Assembly (NCBI GenBank): GCA_036481345.1
Contig: JAZGHU010000015.1
Coordinates: 11,900-75,899 of the forward strand
DNA length: 64,000 nucleotides
Direction: 5' to 3'
Origin: JAAOYC01 sp036481345
GTDB lineage: Archaea > Nanobdellota > Nanobdellia > Woesearchaeales > WJKL01
Under the pieces are notes generated by a model. That model saw only the letters and a program-made list of their open reading frames with translations. It was not told the DNA's origin and searched no databases. A program made the translations under genes and the position numbers. Below, in pieces: positions 16,159 through 24,686 of the stretch (its first letter is position 1; every line of letters starts with the position of its first letter).

Positions 16159-18372
16159 ATAATCGCTATCAACTACTTTTCTGATCTCTTTTGCTTTCTT
16201 TTCTCCTATTTTTGATACTTTTTTTAGCTGTTCTTCTTTTGCATTTACTATTTTCTTTATTGTTTTGAATTTCTTAAGAAGTTCTTTTGCTAAGGAAGGA
16301 CCTACTAATGGCAAAGAAGAGACAACATATTCCTGCTGTTCTTTAATTGATAATGGTTTTTTGTCAGCATGCATTGAGAATTCGTTTGATGAAGAATCTT
16401 GTTCTCTTTTTGCAATTGTATGAATCAGTTCTGCTGATTCTTTTGAGTTTTTTGTGAAAAGGACAGGGATTTTATAGGAGATTGCGATTGTTGCTAACAT
16501 TCCTCTGATTGCATTTGGATGTATGTTTCTTGCTGAATAAATATCTGTTTCCCCTTCAACAATTACCAAAGGGCATTCAAAGTTTCTTTTTAATTGTTTT
16601 ATTTGTTCAAGTAATCTGCCATCTATGATTGACTGTGCAAAATCTTCAACTTTTTTGAATTCAACACCGCAACGGCTGCTTAGGATGTAATCAGCTGAAT
16701 CTAGTTTATCTAATTTAATTGAAACGTCTTTATCTATCAATTCTTTTATTATTCCAGAAGCTTTTTCTCTGTGATCTGCAAAGACTTTTATTTCTTGTTT
16801 TTTCTCATATTTTGCAACTGTAGATCTTGGAGATTTGATAGTTTCTAATGTCTGTTGTTTTAATGATAATTTTGATTTTAAGTCAGTGAGAATTCTATAC
16901 ATTCTTTTTTCTTTATGATGTGCAGACCACCTATACCCTTCATCTCTTGTGTTTTGAGTCATCAATATAGTACATTTCCCTTTTTCTAATCTCCCAGTAC
17001 GCCCTCTACGCTGAATATGACGAATTGCAGATGGAATTGGCTCATAAAATATAACTGAATCTACTTTTGGAATATCTAGGCCTTCTTCTCCAACAGATGT
17101 TGCAACAAGAATATTGAATTCATTATTTCTGAATTGTTCAAGCATTTCTTTTTGCTGTTTTTGAGACAATCCAGATTCTCCTTTTTTCTGCTGTCCTACA
17201 AAAAGATTTGCTTTGATGTTTTTGAGTTTGTTTAGTTCATCAACAATGTTTTTTGCATTATCACGATACTGGTTAAATATCATTATTTTTACTCCTGGTT
17301 TAATCTCTTTTTCAACTAATTTTTGCAATTCAATCAGTTTTGGATGTTGGATTCCATCTTCAAACATCTTTTCTGTCTTGATAAATGCAGATCTGAAATT
17401 CAAGTCTGCAATGATATTTTTTACTGCTTTTGTTTTTCCTGAATAACCATCATTTTTTAGTTTTGTCAGGTATCCATGTAAAGCAACAACTCCTTGTGTT
17501 TCTAATAATTCTAAACCATGCTGAACTTTCATAATTTCTGCTAGAACTGAAATTGCTGTCCAAAGAGTAAAATCTTTTTCTCCAGAAGCTGCACGGCCCC
17601 TTAATTGTGCCTGGAGCTTTAGTAAATCTGTTTTACTTACGAAATTAATATCTTTTCTTTGGAGAATTCCCCATTTTTTCAATTTTTGAGTTCTATCTTG
17701 GATAATATTCTTCAAAAATCTTTGAACCTGTTCAAATGGGGGAGTTAGATCAACTTTTATCCAATTGAGTTCTACTTCTTGTATGTATGGCTTAACATCT
17801 GGATCATTATCTGTTCTTACTTCAACTTCTTCTATGAAAAGATTTGAAGTAACTTCTCTTATTTTTTCTAGATCAGACCCAGGAGAGGCTGTTAAAGCAA
17901 GGATTCTTGGAAAATCTGCTTTTTTATGATATTGTTTTGCCACAAACACATAAGCATATTCTCCAACTGCCCTGTGTGCTTCATCAAAAACTATCAATGA
18001 AACTTCTTCTAAGTTGATTCTTCCTGTTATGATGTCATTTTCAAGACCTTGAGGGGTTGAAAAGATAACTTTTGCTGTTTTCCAAAGTTCTGCTCGTTTT
18101 TCAGGCTTGATCATTCCTGTGAATACTGAAAAAGATTCTTCTGGAAGCTCCATATATTGCTTGAATGTTTCAATGTGCTGCTCTACTAATGGTCTTGTTG
18201 GAGCTAAAATCAGAACTTTTGAATTAGGGTATTGCTTGAATCTTTGCACTGCAAGCATCATAGATACTGCTGTTTTGCCCATTCCAGTTGGAAGCACAAC
18301 TAATGTGTTGCTTTGAACTGCTGTTGCAAGTATTGTTTCTTGATATAATCTTGGAGTAAAATCTTTAAGCAT
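16150..18372 (-). CDS. hef: Hef helicase/nuclease (FANCM/XPF-like)
   Basis: Processes stalled and branched replication forks. From ATG 18372 it is 740 residues. An SF2 helicase comes first: PTGMGKT at 28-34, DEAH at 130-133, and motif VI QRRGRTGR. Next is an XPF/ERCC4-type nuclease (FADHREKASG ... VEFKKVEDFAQSI), and last tandem helix-hairpin-helix motifs (SLPLVGPSLAKELL, VSKIGEKKAKEI). The canonical ERK nuclease triplet reads EFK here. The frame opens earlier, at 18453, but the TATA-like CTATTTAAAAG (18391-18403) lies 26 nt before ATG 18372, supporting the shorter form. Confidence 0.93.
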   Translation of the reverse strand: MLKDFTPRLYQETILATAVQSNTLVVLPTGMGKTAVSMMLAVQRFKQYPNSKVLILAPTRPLVEQHIETFKQYMELPEESFSVFTGMIKPEKRAELWKTAKVIFSTPQGLENDIITGRINLEEVSLIVFDEAHRAVGEYAYVFVAKQYHKKADFPRILALTASPGSDLEKIREVTSNLFIEEVEVRTDNDPDVKPYIQEVELNWIKVDLTPPFEQVQRFLKNIIQDRTQKLKKWGILQRKDINFVSKTDLLKLQAQLRGRAASGEKDFTLWTAISVLAEIMKVQHGLELLETQGVVALHGYLTKLKNDGYSGKTKAVKNIIADLNFRSAFIKTEKMFEDGIQHPKLIELQKLVEKEIKPGVKIMIFNQYRDNAKNIVDELNKLKNIKANLFVGQQKKGESGLSQKQQKEMLEQFRNNEFNILVATSVGEEGLDIPKVDSVIFYEPIPSAIRHIQRRGRTGRLEKGKCTILMTQNTRDEGYRWSAHHKEKRMYRILTDLKSKLSLKQQTLETIKSPRSTVAKYEKKQEIKVFADHREKASGIIKELIDKDVSIKLDKLDSADYILSSRCGVEFKKVEDFAQSIIDGRLLEQIKQLKRNFECPLVIVEGETDIYSARNIHPNAIRGMLATIAISYKIPVLFTKNSKESAELIHTIAKREQDSSSNEFSMHADKKPLSIKEQQEYVVSSLPLVGPSLAKELLKKFKTIKKIVNAKEEQLKKVSKIGEKKAKEIRKVVDSDYLL

Positions 18373-18390
18373 TGTTTTGATTAGGCAGAA

Positions 18391-18403
18391 TTCTTTTAAA
18401 TAG
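18391..18403 (-). promoter_or_regulatory. TATA box deciding the Hef start
   Basis: CTATTTAAAAG on the minus strand, centred near 18397, is 25-26 nt from ATG 18372. It lies inside the longer open frame, so the ATG at 18453 would be upstream of the transcription start and is unlikely to be used. Confidence 0.55.
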
Positions 18404-18470
18404 TTTATGGGGTGGTGTCCAGTGACCAGTGGGTAGTGTAAATTCACACTCACTACATTCGTGCAGGCAC

Positions 18471-18638
18471 CTAACCTATCTTCTTATTAACATTAATTTT
18501 TGTTTGTCTTGCTATTTCTTCTACACTATCTTTTAAATATTCAATTTCAGTCTTTAATTTACCAAGTTCTTCTATCATTAGATCTCTAAATGACTCTACT
18601 TCTGCAATGAATTGACCGAATTCTTCTTTTGTGACCAT
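18471..18638 (-). CDS. Small coiled-coil protein, 55 residues
   Basis: The open frame starts MVTKEEFGQFIAEVESFRDL and continues with EELGKLKTEIEYLKDSVEEI, a heptad-like amphipathic helix, ending KINVNKKIG. A TATA-like TAATATATT at 18664-18671 is about 27 nt upstream of the ATG, which supports expression. No family recognised. It lies between Hef and the membrane gene at 18.7 kb. Confidence 0.5.
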   Translation of the reverse strand: MVTKEEFGQFIAEVESFRDLMIEELGKLKTEIEYLKDSVEEIARQTKINVNKKIG

Positions 18639-18675
18639 AGAAAGTAAAGAAAGAAGTTGCCATTAATATATTTTA

Positions 18676-19011
18676 TTAAACTCGAATATAGCCATTTTTG
18701 TGCACTTGATGACTTGTTATCCAGCTGGCAATGAATAATATGACAACAACAATCCTGTTGCCAACAACAGAACCAAGAGCATATCCCAGCATAAAACCAA
18801 TTATTATCAGGAAGAATGGAAATAAAGGCTGTCTGCCAATTTTAGTGTAATAATATCTCCCTGCTAAGAATCCTGATAAGATTACAACTATGTAAAGCAA
18901 AATAGCACTGCTTATTGATAAGGATAATAGAAGTCCAATTACTAATAGTGATAGTGCGAGGAATTCTCCCCAATTTTCCAAAACTGATTCTCCAACTGTC
19001 ATCCGTACCAA
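18676..19011 (-). CDS. Small multi-pass membrane protein
   Basis: 111 residues with three or four hydrophobic segments (about 16-35, 37-51, 65-85 and 86-100) and a short basic end. The start overlaps the 3' end of the M50-like gene by 13 bases, so the two are probably translated together; a second ATG at 19002 is possible. No enzymatic motif is visible. The tight coupling suggests a partner of the neighbouring membrane protein. Confidence 0.65.
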   Translation of the reverse strand: MVRMTVGESVLENWGEFLALSLLVIGLLLSLSISSAILLYIVVILSGFLAGRYYYTKIGRQPLFPFFLIIIGFMLGYALGSVVGNRIVVVILFIASWITSHQVHKNGYIRV

Positions 19012-19721
19012 ACCTTTCTTTCAAATCCAACATAATATATTAGCCAAATCAAACCGCCTGCAAGCAAAGCAAAGATCCACGAATAAAATGTGAATACTAG
19101 GGCCAATATAACATATGTAAATATGGTTCCAAATAAAAATGAATATGTTAGTCTTGATGCATAAAACAGATAATGCCCATCTAATGGTGGAATAGGCAAT
19201 AGCTGACAAACTGCATATGCCAAATTAAATATAAAAATGTTGTGAAAAATAACTGAAGAGCTTGCAAAAAACCAGATATCTATCTGTTTGAAGATTGTAG
19301 CAAGGACAATTGATGCAACAGGGCCTATCAAGCTGATAACACCCATTGCTTCATAATTCAATCCATATCTAAATTTTCCTAGTCTTAATCCAGCCAGCAA
19401 TGAAAATGTAAGGCCTCCTGGAATAATCAACCACCAGAGAGTTCCATTTGAGATAAAAACAAATATCAACGGAATGATTAGGCCAACCCACCATACTTTG
19501 AATTCAGCTTTATAGCCATAATGCAAAGCAGCGATTTTTTGAGCAGTTATATGGAATAATACACTTAGTCCTGCTATTAATATTGATACGAATAAATTTG
19601 GGACACTCCATTGCCTGAAAGCAAAAACAAAGCCAAAGAGCAATGCTGCAATAGCCAGTTCAAGAAATTCTTCTTTAGTAAAACTGAGATATGTTTTGGC
19701 TCTTTCAAATAACTCATTCAT
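18999..19721 (-). CDS. Site-2-protease-like (M50) membrane protein lacking the HExxH residues
   Basis: 240 residues with about six membrane segments. The arrangement resembles archaeal site-2 proteases: a helix carrying the metal motif followed by KIAALHYGYKAEFKVW, and later LLPIPPLDGHYLF, the NPDG-like motif with its aspartate. The zinc motif HExxH is replaced by H57-I-T-A-Q61, so the glutamate and second histidine are gone and proteolysis is unlikely. A GTTTATAAACA TATA box lies about 30 nt upstream. The pseudoprotease reading is inference from the motif comparison. Confidence 0.7.
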   Translation of the reverse strand: MNELFERAKTYLSFTKEEFLELAIAALLFGFVFAFRQWSVPNLFVSILIAGLSVLFHITAQKIAALHYGYKAEFKVWWVGLIIPLIFVFISNGTLWWLIIPGGLTFSLLAGLRLGKFRYGLNYEAMGVISLIGPVASIVLATIFKQIDIWFFASSSVIFHNIFIFNLAYAVCQLLPIPPLDGHYLFYASRLTYSFLFGTIFTYVILALVFTFYSWIFALLAGGLIWLIYYVGFERKVWYG

Positions 19722-19740
19722 CTTTTATTCACATTTATCT

Positions 19741-20469
19741 TTATTGTTTATAAACATTTCTTATATTAAAAGAGTATGTTATTTCATGAGAGGATTTGAT
19801 TAGATTTAGGATTTCTTGCTCGTGTCCTGCTCCGATAACTGCAATGATTTTTTTATCTGGATATTTTTCCATAATCTGTCTTAGATTGTGCGCCATTACT
19901 TTATTTCTTTCATCTACTAGAACTCTGTATAATCCAGGATAACGCTTTTTCATTATTCCTATTAGTTTTTTGATTAATTTTTTAGGAGGAACTTTTGTAA
20001 GATCCAAATTTTTAATTCCTAATTTCCTCATTTCAGATTTTTTAAATAGAAGGCCCTTGAAGATATCTATAACAAAACGAAGTCTTTCTTTTCTTGTCAG
20101 TTCTGCTGAGATTCTTCTTAGTGTCAATTCAATATCCTGGTCAATCAAGGCTAGTTTTATTTTGTATTTTTTTGCAAGTTTGATTGCAGTCACCATTTCA
20201 GAGCCAGGCTTAACTCCAACCATTTTGCCTACTTTTTCTTCAATCCATGCTCCGATTATATTGAACAAGAATCCTTTAACACCCACTCTTTTTATATCAC
20301 TGATCCTTGTTTTTCTTTTTACATTATGCGTGAGAGCATAGAACCGTTTTTGATCTAATTCCAATGCAATAATATCAGGATGCTGCTTTTCAATTACATC
20401 AGTTACCTCTTTTAAGGATTCCTTGGCGACGTGAGATGTGCCTATCAATGTTAGATTTTTATGACGCAT
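19741..20469 (-). CDS. TraB/GumN family protein
   Basis: A 242-residue member of the TraB (pheromone-shutdown) family, whose biochemical role is uncertain; relatives of the Tiki/EreA fold act as hydrolases. Visible motifs are LIGTSHVAKES near the start, IIALELDQKRF, and IIAVIGAGHEQEI near the end. The frame is open to 20508. A TATA box (20491-20500) lies inside that extension, 26 nt before ATG 20469, so I use the shorter start. It lacks the membrane region found in longer TraB homologues. Confidence 0.85.
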   Translation of the reverse strand: MRHKNLTLIGTSHVAKESLKEVTDVIEKQHPDIIALELDQKRFYALTHNVKRKTRISDIKRVGVKGFLFNIIGAWIEEKVGKMVGVKPGSEMVTAIKLAKKYKIKLALIDQDIELTLRRISAELTRKERLRFVIDIFKGLLFKKSEMRKLGIKNLDLTKVPPKKLIKKLIGIMKKRYPGLYRVLVDERNKVMAHNLRQIMEKYPDKKIIAVIGAGHEQEILNLIKSSHEITYSFNIRNVYKQ

Positions 20470-20490
20470 TCTTCTATTGAGATTAATATA

Positions 20491-20500
20491 GTTTATATAC
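20491..20500 (-). promoter_or_regulatory. TATA box deciding the TraB start
   Basis: GTATATAAAC on the minus strand is centred 26 nt before ATG 20469, implying a leaderless transcript. It excludes the ATG at 20508. Confidence 0.6.
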
Positions 20501-20582
20501 TTTTGCATGTGTAATTGATAACAGAAAAATATATAAATAAAGGAATTACAGGTAAGATATAATAATTAACGGGTGATGTTAA

Positions 20583-20882
20583 ATGCTTAAAATGAAAAAA
20601 GTGTCTGAAACTTATGAAATGAAAGTGTTCACTGATACTGGTGAATATTTTGGTGATATTGAAGAAAGCATAATGACTTCTACTAAGGTATTTGGATGGA
20701 AGGTTAAAGCTACTAAAGGATCTTTCTTGAATAAAGTCCTTGGATCTGCTAAAGGTGTTATTGTTCCACATCAATTAGTTAAAGCTGTGGGAGATATCTT
20801 GATTATAAGCAAAACAGCAGTGCCATCTTACTCTCCTGAAGAAGCTGGTGGAGAAGAAGCATCTGAAGGAGCTTTAGAATAA
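20583..20882 (+). CDS. PRC-barrel domain protein
   Basis: 99 residues; the core KVFTDTGEYFGDIEESIMTS followed by GVIVPHQLVKAVGDILII is an archaeal PRC-barrel, a small beta-barrel found in RNA-processing and cell-division proteins. The tail is acidic (PEEAGGEEASEGALE). A TATA box, ATATATAAATA, lies at 20529-20539 and a GGGTGAT ribosome-binding site just before the ATG. In some archaea small PRC-barrel proteins (CdpB) act in division; whether this one does is unknown. Confidence 0.85.
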   Translation: MLKMKKVSETYEMKVFTDTGEYFGDIEESIMTSTKVFGWKVKATKGSFLNKVLGSAKGVIVPHQLVKAVGDILIISKTAVPSYSPEEAGGEEASEGALE

Positions 20883-20996
20883 ATGAACTGCAAGCAGATG
20901 TATCAAGATCTGGTAGTTACTAATTATTTTCTTTTTAAATATAATGTTTGCATAGAAGAGTCTGAAGATTTTTCTGAATTAGAAATTCCTAATTAA
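20883..20996 (+). CDS. Possible 37-residue ORF after the PRC-barrel gene
   Basis: ATG starts one base after the PRC-barrel stop codon region, and the frame runs 37 codons (MNCKQMYQDLVVTNYFLFKY ... ELEIPN). Its position suits a translationally coupled small protein. No domain is recognisable, and it may be chance; the end meets the convergent gene. Confidence 0.22.
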   Translation: MNCKQMYQDLVVTNYFLFKYNVCIEESEDFSELEIPN

Positions 20997-21661
20997 TCAT
21001 CTGATGTAAAAGTTTTAGTAATCTTCTTTATAAGCTTTTTTCCACTGTAAAGTTCTAGGTTTAATTCGTGGGATTGATCAACATTATTAAATCCAAAAGC
21101 AAATTTTGATTCTGTCAATGTAAGAGTTTCTCCTGCTTCTAATTCATCATAAATAATTATTTTTTCATCTTCTCCACCATATTCAGTGAGGTAGGCAACA
21201 ACCTTAGGTATAATATCTTTATCTTGATTTTTGATTGTGAATTCAACTGAACTTACTTTTGCATAGTCATCTATTTTTGGTTTTGGATCAAGATTTAGCT
21301 TGTCAAGTGTAAATATTATTTCTCCTGTTATTGGAAGTGTTTCATCTTCTGGCTCTGGTTCTTCCTCTGAAGAATTGGTTTCTGTCTGATTAATTGTTTT
21401 GTTTTCTCCTGCTTTGATTATAGTGATTCCTGAAGAAGTGTTATCTTGTTCTTCTTCATCTTCAGTATCTATTACTTTTGTTGCAGCACCAACTGCATCT
21501 CTAGCTGGAATTACTCCATAATGCTGCAATGAAATAACTAATATTAAAAGGAGAATTACAAGAATATATATAGCATGTTTTAGATGCCCTGTATTAAGTT
21601 TGAACTTAATAGTAATCTCTTTCTTAGGTTTCTCTTTTTCAAACCATTCTTTTTTAACCAT
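20993..21661 (-). CDS. Membrane-anchored extracellular protein
   Basis: From ATG 21661 it is 222 residues. A basic cytoplasmic start of about 25 residues is followed by one membrane helix (HAIYILVILLLILVISLQHY). Then comes an acidic Thr/Ser/Asn-rich linker with several NxT/S sequons, and a C-terminal beta-rich domain of about 110 residues resembling an Ig-like fold. Probably exposed on the cell surface. No family recognised. A start six codons earlier (21679) is possible. Confidence 0.7.
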   Translation of the reverse strand: MVKKEWFEKEKPKKEITIKFKLNTGHLKHAIYILVILLLILVISLQHYGVIPARDAVGAATKVIDTEDEEEQDNTSSGITIIKAGENKTINQTETNSSEEEPEPEDETLPITGEIIFTLDKLNLDPKPKIDDYAKVSSVEFTIKNQDKDIIPKVVAYLTEYGGEDEKIIIYDELEAGETLTLTESKFAFGFNNVDQSHELNLELYSGKKLIKKITKTFTSDD

Positions 21662-21704
21662 ATTTAATATAAGAAACAAAAATTATTTTTAAAGTTTATG
21701 GTTT

Positions 21705-22448
21705 TTAGTCGTTTTCAACCCTAGGAGCTAAAATAAATGACAACATAACTTTATCCACTGCTTTGTATTCTATCTTTAAAGGATAGTCTTTGTTGAACCT
21801 TATTGTCACATTAGGAGCTAGCTTTGACCCAGCAATCATCTTTTTTAAATATTCAATTGAATATTTTGATTTTATTGAGCTAGAACCTTCTGTTTGGATC
21901 TTGGTTTCATCTGATTCATTTATTTCAATGTTAGCATGGGATAAATCTCCTTCTGCTTGTACTGTGAATTTTTTGGGTTCTACCATCAATGAAACAGAGT
22001 CAGCAACAATATCTACATCTTCAACAGCATCATTTAAGATAGCTGAAGTTGTCTCTATTGATAATGGAAATGTTAGATCTGGAACTTTTTGTTCTTTTTC
22101 ATCTAATTCTATGATTGGAAGAGAAAAAGTCCTTGTTGAATTTCCTTTTAATTGAATTTTTAACTTATTATCTTGAACTTCCATATTTAGCATATCGTCG
22201 GGTTTGGCTCTTCTTAGGATCTGTTTTAGATTTCCTAAGTTGATAGCTAGTTCTGTTTCTTCTTTAACATCATATTCTGTAAAAGATGATGATAGAAGTT
22301 TAAAGATAACCATTGCTACGTTTGCAGGGTCCATTGCTACTAATTCCACTGCATTTGGAGTTATCTTAAATCTAGCCTCATTAACTAGTTCTGATATGAT
22401 AGAAACACTATCTTTAAAGTATTTAGGTTCTGCTAAGCTTAATTTCAT
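21705..22448 (-). CDS. pcn: DNA polymerase sliding clamp PCNA
   Basis: Trimeric clamp tethering DNA polymerase and other factors, 247 residues, normal length. It starts MKLSLAEPKYFKDSVSIISE. Typical segments are LVAMDPANVAMVIFKL, the interdomain region around LPIIELDEKEQKVPDL, and the C-terminal YLKKMIAGSKLAPNVTIRF. It ends FILAPRVEND, the usual clamp C-terminus. A GAGGGGGAT ribosome-binding site lies 8 bases before the ATG, one of the stronger ones here. Confidence 0.97.
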   Translation of the reverse strand: MKLSLAEPKYFKDSVSIISELVNEARFKITPNAVELVAMDPANVAMVIFKLLSSSFTEYDVKEETELAINLGNLKQILRRAKPDDMLNMEVQDNKLKIQLKGNSTRTFSLPIIELDEKEQKVPDLTFPLSIETTSAILNDAVEDVDIVADSVSLMVEPKKFTVQAEGDLSHANIEINESDETKIQTEGSSSIKSKYSIEYLKKMIAGSKLAPNVTIRFNKDYPLKIEYKAVDKVMLSFILAPRVEND

Positions 22449-22527
22449 TTTAAAAATCCCCCTCGTAATGTTTATTATTCTAAAGTAACTACTTATTTAT
22501 AAATTTTTTTATTTAAAGAAAAAATAT

Positions 22528-22725
22528 TCAAAAAACCACCATGGTTCTTGGCAATACAACGAAAATTAGAAATGCGATAATTGCAACAGATAGTATTGCG
22601 ATTAAACCCCAAATCAGATGCTTCCTGTCTTTTGTTTTATAATATTTAATCAAAAGATAAATTCCTAGTGCTACTACAATTAATGGAATGATAATTAATA
22701 TAGCTAAAATAATTGTTTTAATCAT
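22528..22725 (-). CDS. Small two-helix membrane protein
   Basis: From ATG 22725 it is 65 residues with two hydrophobic helices (about 2-26 and 39-60) joined by KYYKTKDRKHL. A TATA-like TTATATATAAT at 22747-22757 is 26 nt upstream of this ATG, so the earlier TTG at 22734 is not needed. Function unknown. Confidence 0.6.
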   Translation of the reverse strand: MIKTIILAILIIIPLIVVALGIYLLIKYYKTKDRKHLIWGLIAILSVAIIAFLIFVVLPRTMVVF

Positions 22726-22777
22726 AAAATACAAGAGTGAATGCTATTATATATAATTGCCCATAATTTTGGGTGTT

Positions 22778-24109
22778 CTATATAGAAATCCTATTTCCGT
22801 CGTTAGAAAGATGTACTTTGTTTTTATCATAGCCTATTTCTAGTGCTAAATCTAATAATGCTTCTCTCATTTCTAGATTGCCATGGGCAGGAATTATATG
22901 TTTTGGGTTAACCATGTTGATTAAGTCTCTTAAGTCTTCTCTTGCAGCATGTCCTGATACGTGAACATCTCTGAAGATTCTTGCTCCTTGACTTTTGATG
23001 TTATTTTCTAGTTTTTCTCTATTGTCAATATTTATTTTTGTGGGGATTACTGAAGATGAGAAAATAACTTGATCTTCTTTTTGAAGAAGGAATGGAAATT
23101 CTTTTTTCGCTATTCTTGAAAGTACTGCTTTTGGCTCTCCTTGATGGCCTGTTACAACTAACAAATATTTGCCTCTGTTTTTTTCAACTTGTTTTAATTT
23201 GTCATAAATCTGTCTTTTGAATCTTAGTATTTGAGCAGAATCTGAAAATTTTATTATTTTAATATCTTGACCTGCATAAACATATTTTGATAATGATCTT
23301 CCTATCAATAGAATCTTTCTGTTCATCTTTTTTCCAAATTCTATTATTGATTTTAGTCTTGCTAAATGTGAAGAGAATGTTGTTACAATAACTGCTTTAT
23401 CTGTTGAATCTGTTCCTAACATCACTTCTTTTAACATTTCTTTTGCAACTGCTTCAGATGGTGTTTTTGCTCTTAGTGGAGCATAAGTTGAATCACAGAT
23501 TAAAGCAAGAATTCCTTTTTCTCCTAATTCTTTTAGTCTTTTGAAGTTTGGTTTTTTCCCTAGAGTCGGAGTTGAGTCAAATTTGAAATCATTGCAGTAA
23601 AGAATAGTCCCATATTTTGTGTGGATTGCAAGCATTGCTGTCTGTGGAGTTGAGTGAGTCATATTTATGAACTCAATTTTTATGTTTTTTGTCAGTTGAT
23701 AGATAGAATTTGGGCTTAATGTTTTAATTGAATTAGGAATAGACATTTTTTCATCTTTGAGAATTGCTTGGATAACTTGAATAGTGTAAGGAGTTCCTAA
23801 TAATTCAGCTTTTTTGAATTTTTTTGCTAAAAAAGGAATTCCTGCAATATGATCTAAGTGAGCATGGGTTGGAATGATTGCCTTTACTTTCTTTTTCCAA
23901 TCTGCTATTTTTGAAATGTCTGGAATAGCCCCTACTTGCATCATTTGATCTGTAGAGATATTGATAATATCTTCATCTTCTGTCAACTTAATATACGGTT
24001 CTAAGAAAACCCCCATATCACAAAGGATTACTTCATCATCTACTTTGATTGCAGTGCAATTTTTTCCGATTTCATTATAGCCACCCAATGTGCATATTTC
24101 TATTGGCAT
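22778..24109 (-). CDS. rnj: Ribonuclease J (metallo-beta-lactamase/beta-CASP family)
   Basis: 5'-3' exonuclease and/or endonuclease of RNA turnover, 443 residues. The catalytic motif HAHLDH is in IIPTHAHLDHIAGIPF. Further metal and core motifs are NMTHSTPQTAMLAI, LYCNDFKF, ALICDSTYA, the beta-CASP region with VVTGHQGEPKAVLSR, and the C-terminal HVSGHAAREDLRDLI and IIPAHGNLEM. The length suits archaeal RNase J. A CTATATAAAT TATA box (24131-24140) is 26 nt before the ATG, suggesting a leaderless message. Confidence 0.95.
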   Translation of the reverse strand: MPIEICTLGGYNEIGKNCTAIKVDDEVILCDMGVFLEPYIKLTEDEDIINISTDQMMQVGAIPDISKIADWKKKVKAIIPTHAHLDHIAGIPFLAKKFKKAELLGTPYTIQVIQAILKDEKMSIPNSIKTLSPNSIYQLTKNIKIEFINMTHSTPQTAMLAIHTKYGTILYCNDFKFDSTPTLGKKPNFKRLKELGEKGILALICDSTYAPLRAKTPSEAVAKEMLKEVMLGTDSTDKAVIVTTFSSHLARLKSIIEFGKKMNRKILLIGRSLSKYVYAGQDIKIIKFSDSAQILRFKRQIYDKLKQVEKNRGKYLLVVTGHQGEPKAVLSRIAKKEFPFLLQKEDQVIFSSSVIPTKINIDNREKLENNIKSQGARIFRDVHVSGHAAREDLRDLINMVNPKHIIPAHGNLEMREALLDLALEIGYDKNKVHLSNDGNRISI

Positions 24110-24145
24110 GGTTTTTATTTTGGAGAAATGCTATATAAATGTTTG

Positions 24146-24592
24146 TTAAAAGAAAGTAGCAAGGTATGCAGGGTTTGTTATTATTCCCATTAGGATTCCT
24201 ATCAATACAGCATGTTTTGACTCTATTTTCCACATCTTTTTTCCAACTATGAAATAGCATAGGAAGATTACTGGAAAAGATACCAATCCAAATGTTAGAT
24301 ATCCTCCAAATGTCCAAGGCTGTATAAGAGAGACTATCAATATTTCTAGAACAAACATTATTGGTGTTATAATCAAGAGTCCTTTTGCAATTGGTTTTGC
24401 TTTGATTTTTGTTATTAAGTTAGATAAAGGCCAACAGATAATGAAGTTTACACCATAATTTACAAGAATAGCAAGAAAACCAATCATACCATACACTGTT
24501 AATCGCATAGAAAAAGGGGGAGCGATTACATCAGCAAAAACTATTGGTGACAATAAAATTAAAAAAATTAAAGAGAGATTGATTGTTTTCAT
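24146..24592 (-). CDS. Polytopic membrane protein with signal sequence
   Basis: 148 residues. An N-terminal signal-like segment ends at about VFAD (residue 20), followed by four hydrophobic helices. No catalytic motif or family is recognised. A TATA-like element sits about 28 nt upstream of the ATG (near 24622). Confidence 0.6.
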   Translation of the reverse strand: MKTINLSLIFLILLSPIVFADVIAPPFSMRLTVYGMIGFLAILVNYGVNFIICWPLSNLITKIKAKPIAKGLLIITPIMFVLEILIVSLIQPWTFGGYLTFGLVSFPVIFLCYFIVGKKMWKIESKHAVLIGILMGIITNPAYLATFF

Positions 24593-24686
24593 AGAATTTA
24601 GAATATTAAGCAGTTATTTAAATGTTTTCTAGACTTTAAATTGAGTTGAAGTCAATGTAAGAAAAAATATTATAATTTTATGATAT

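Noticed and set aside
18373..18453. 27-residue N-terminal extension of Hef
   Set aside because: A TATA box lies inside it and the extension has no family similarity.
18413..18470. Near-repeat CACTGGTCACTGG and an inverted GTGTGAATTTACACT between Hef and the small ORF
   Set aside because: Short and found once here; not enough for a mobile element, attachment site or CRISPR.
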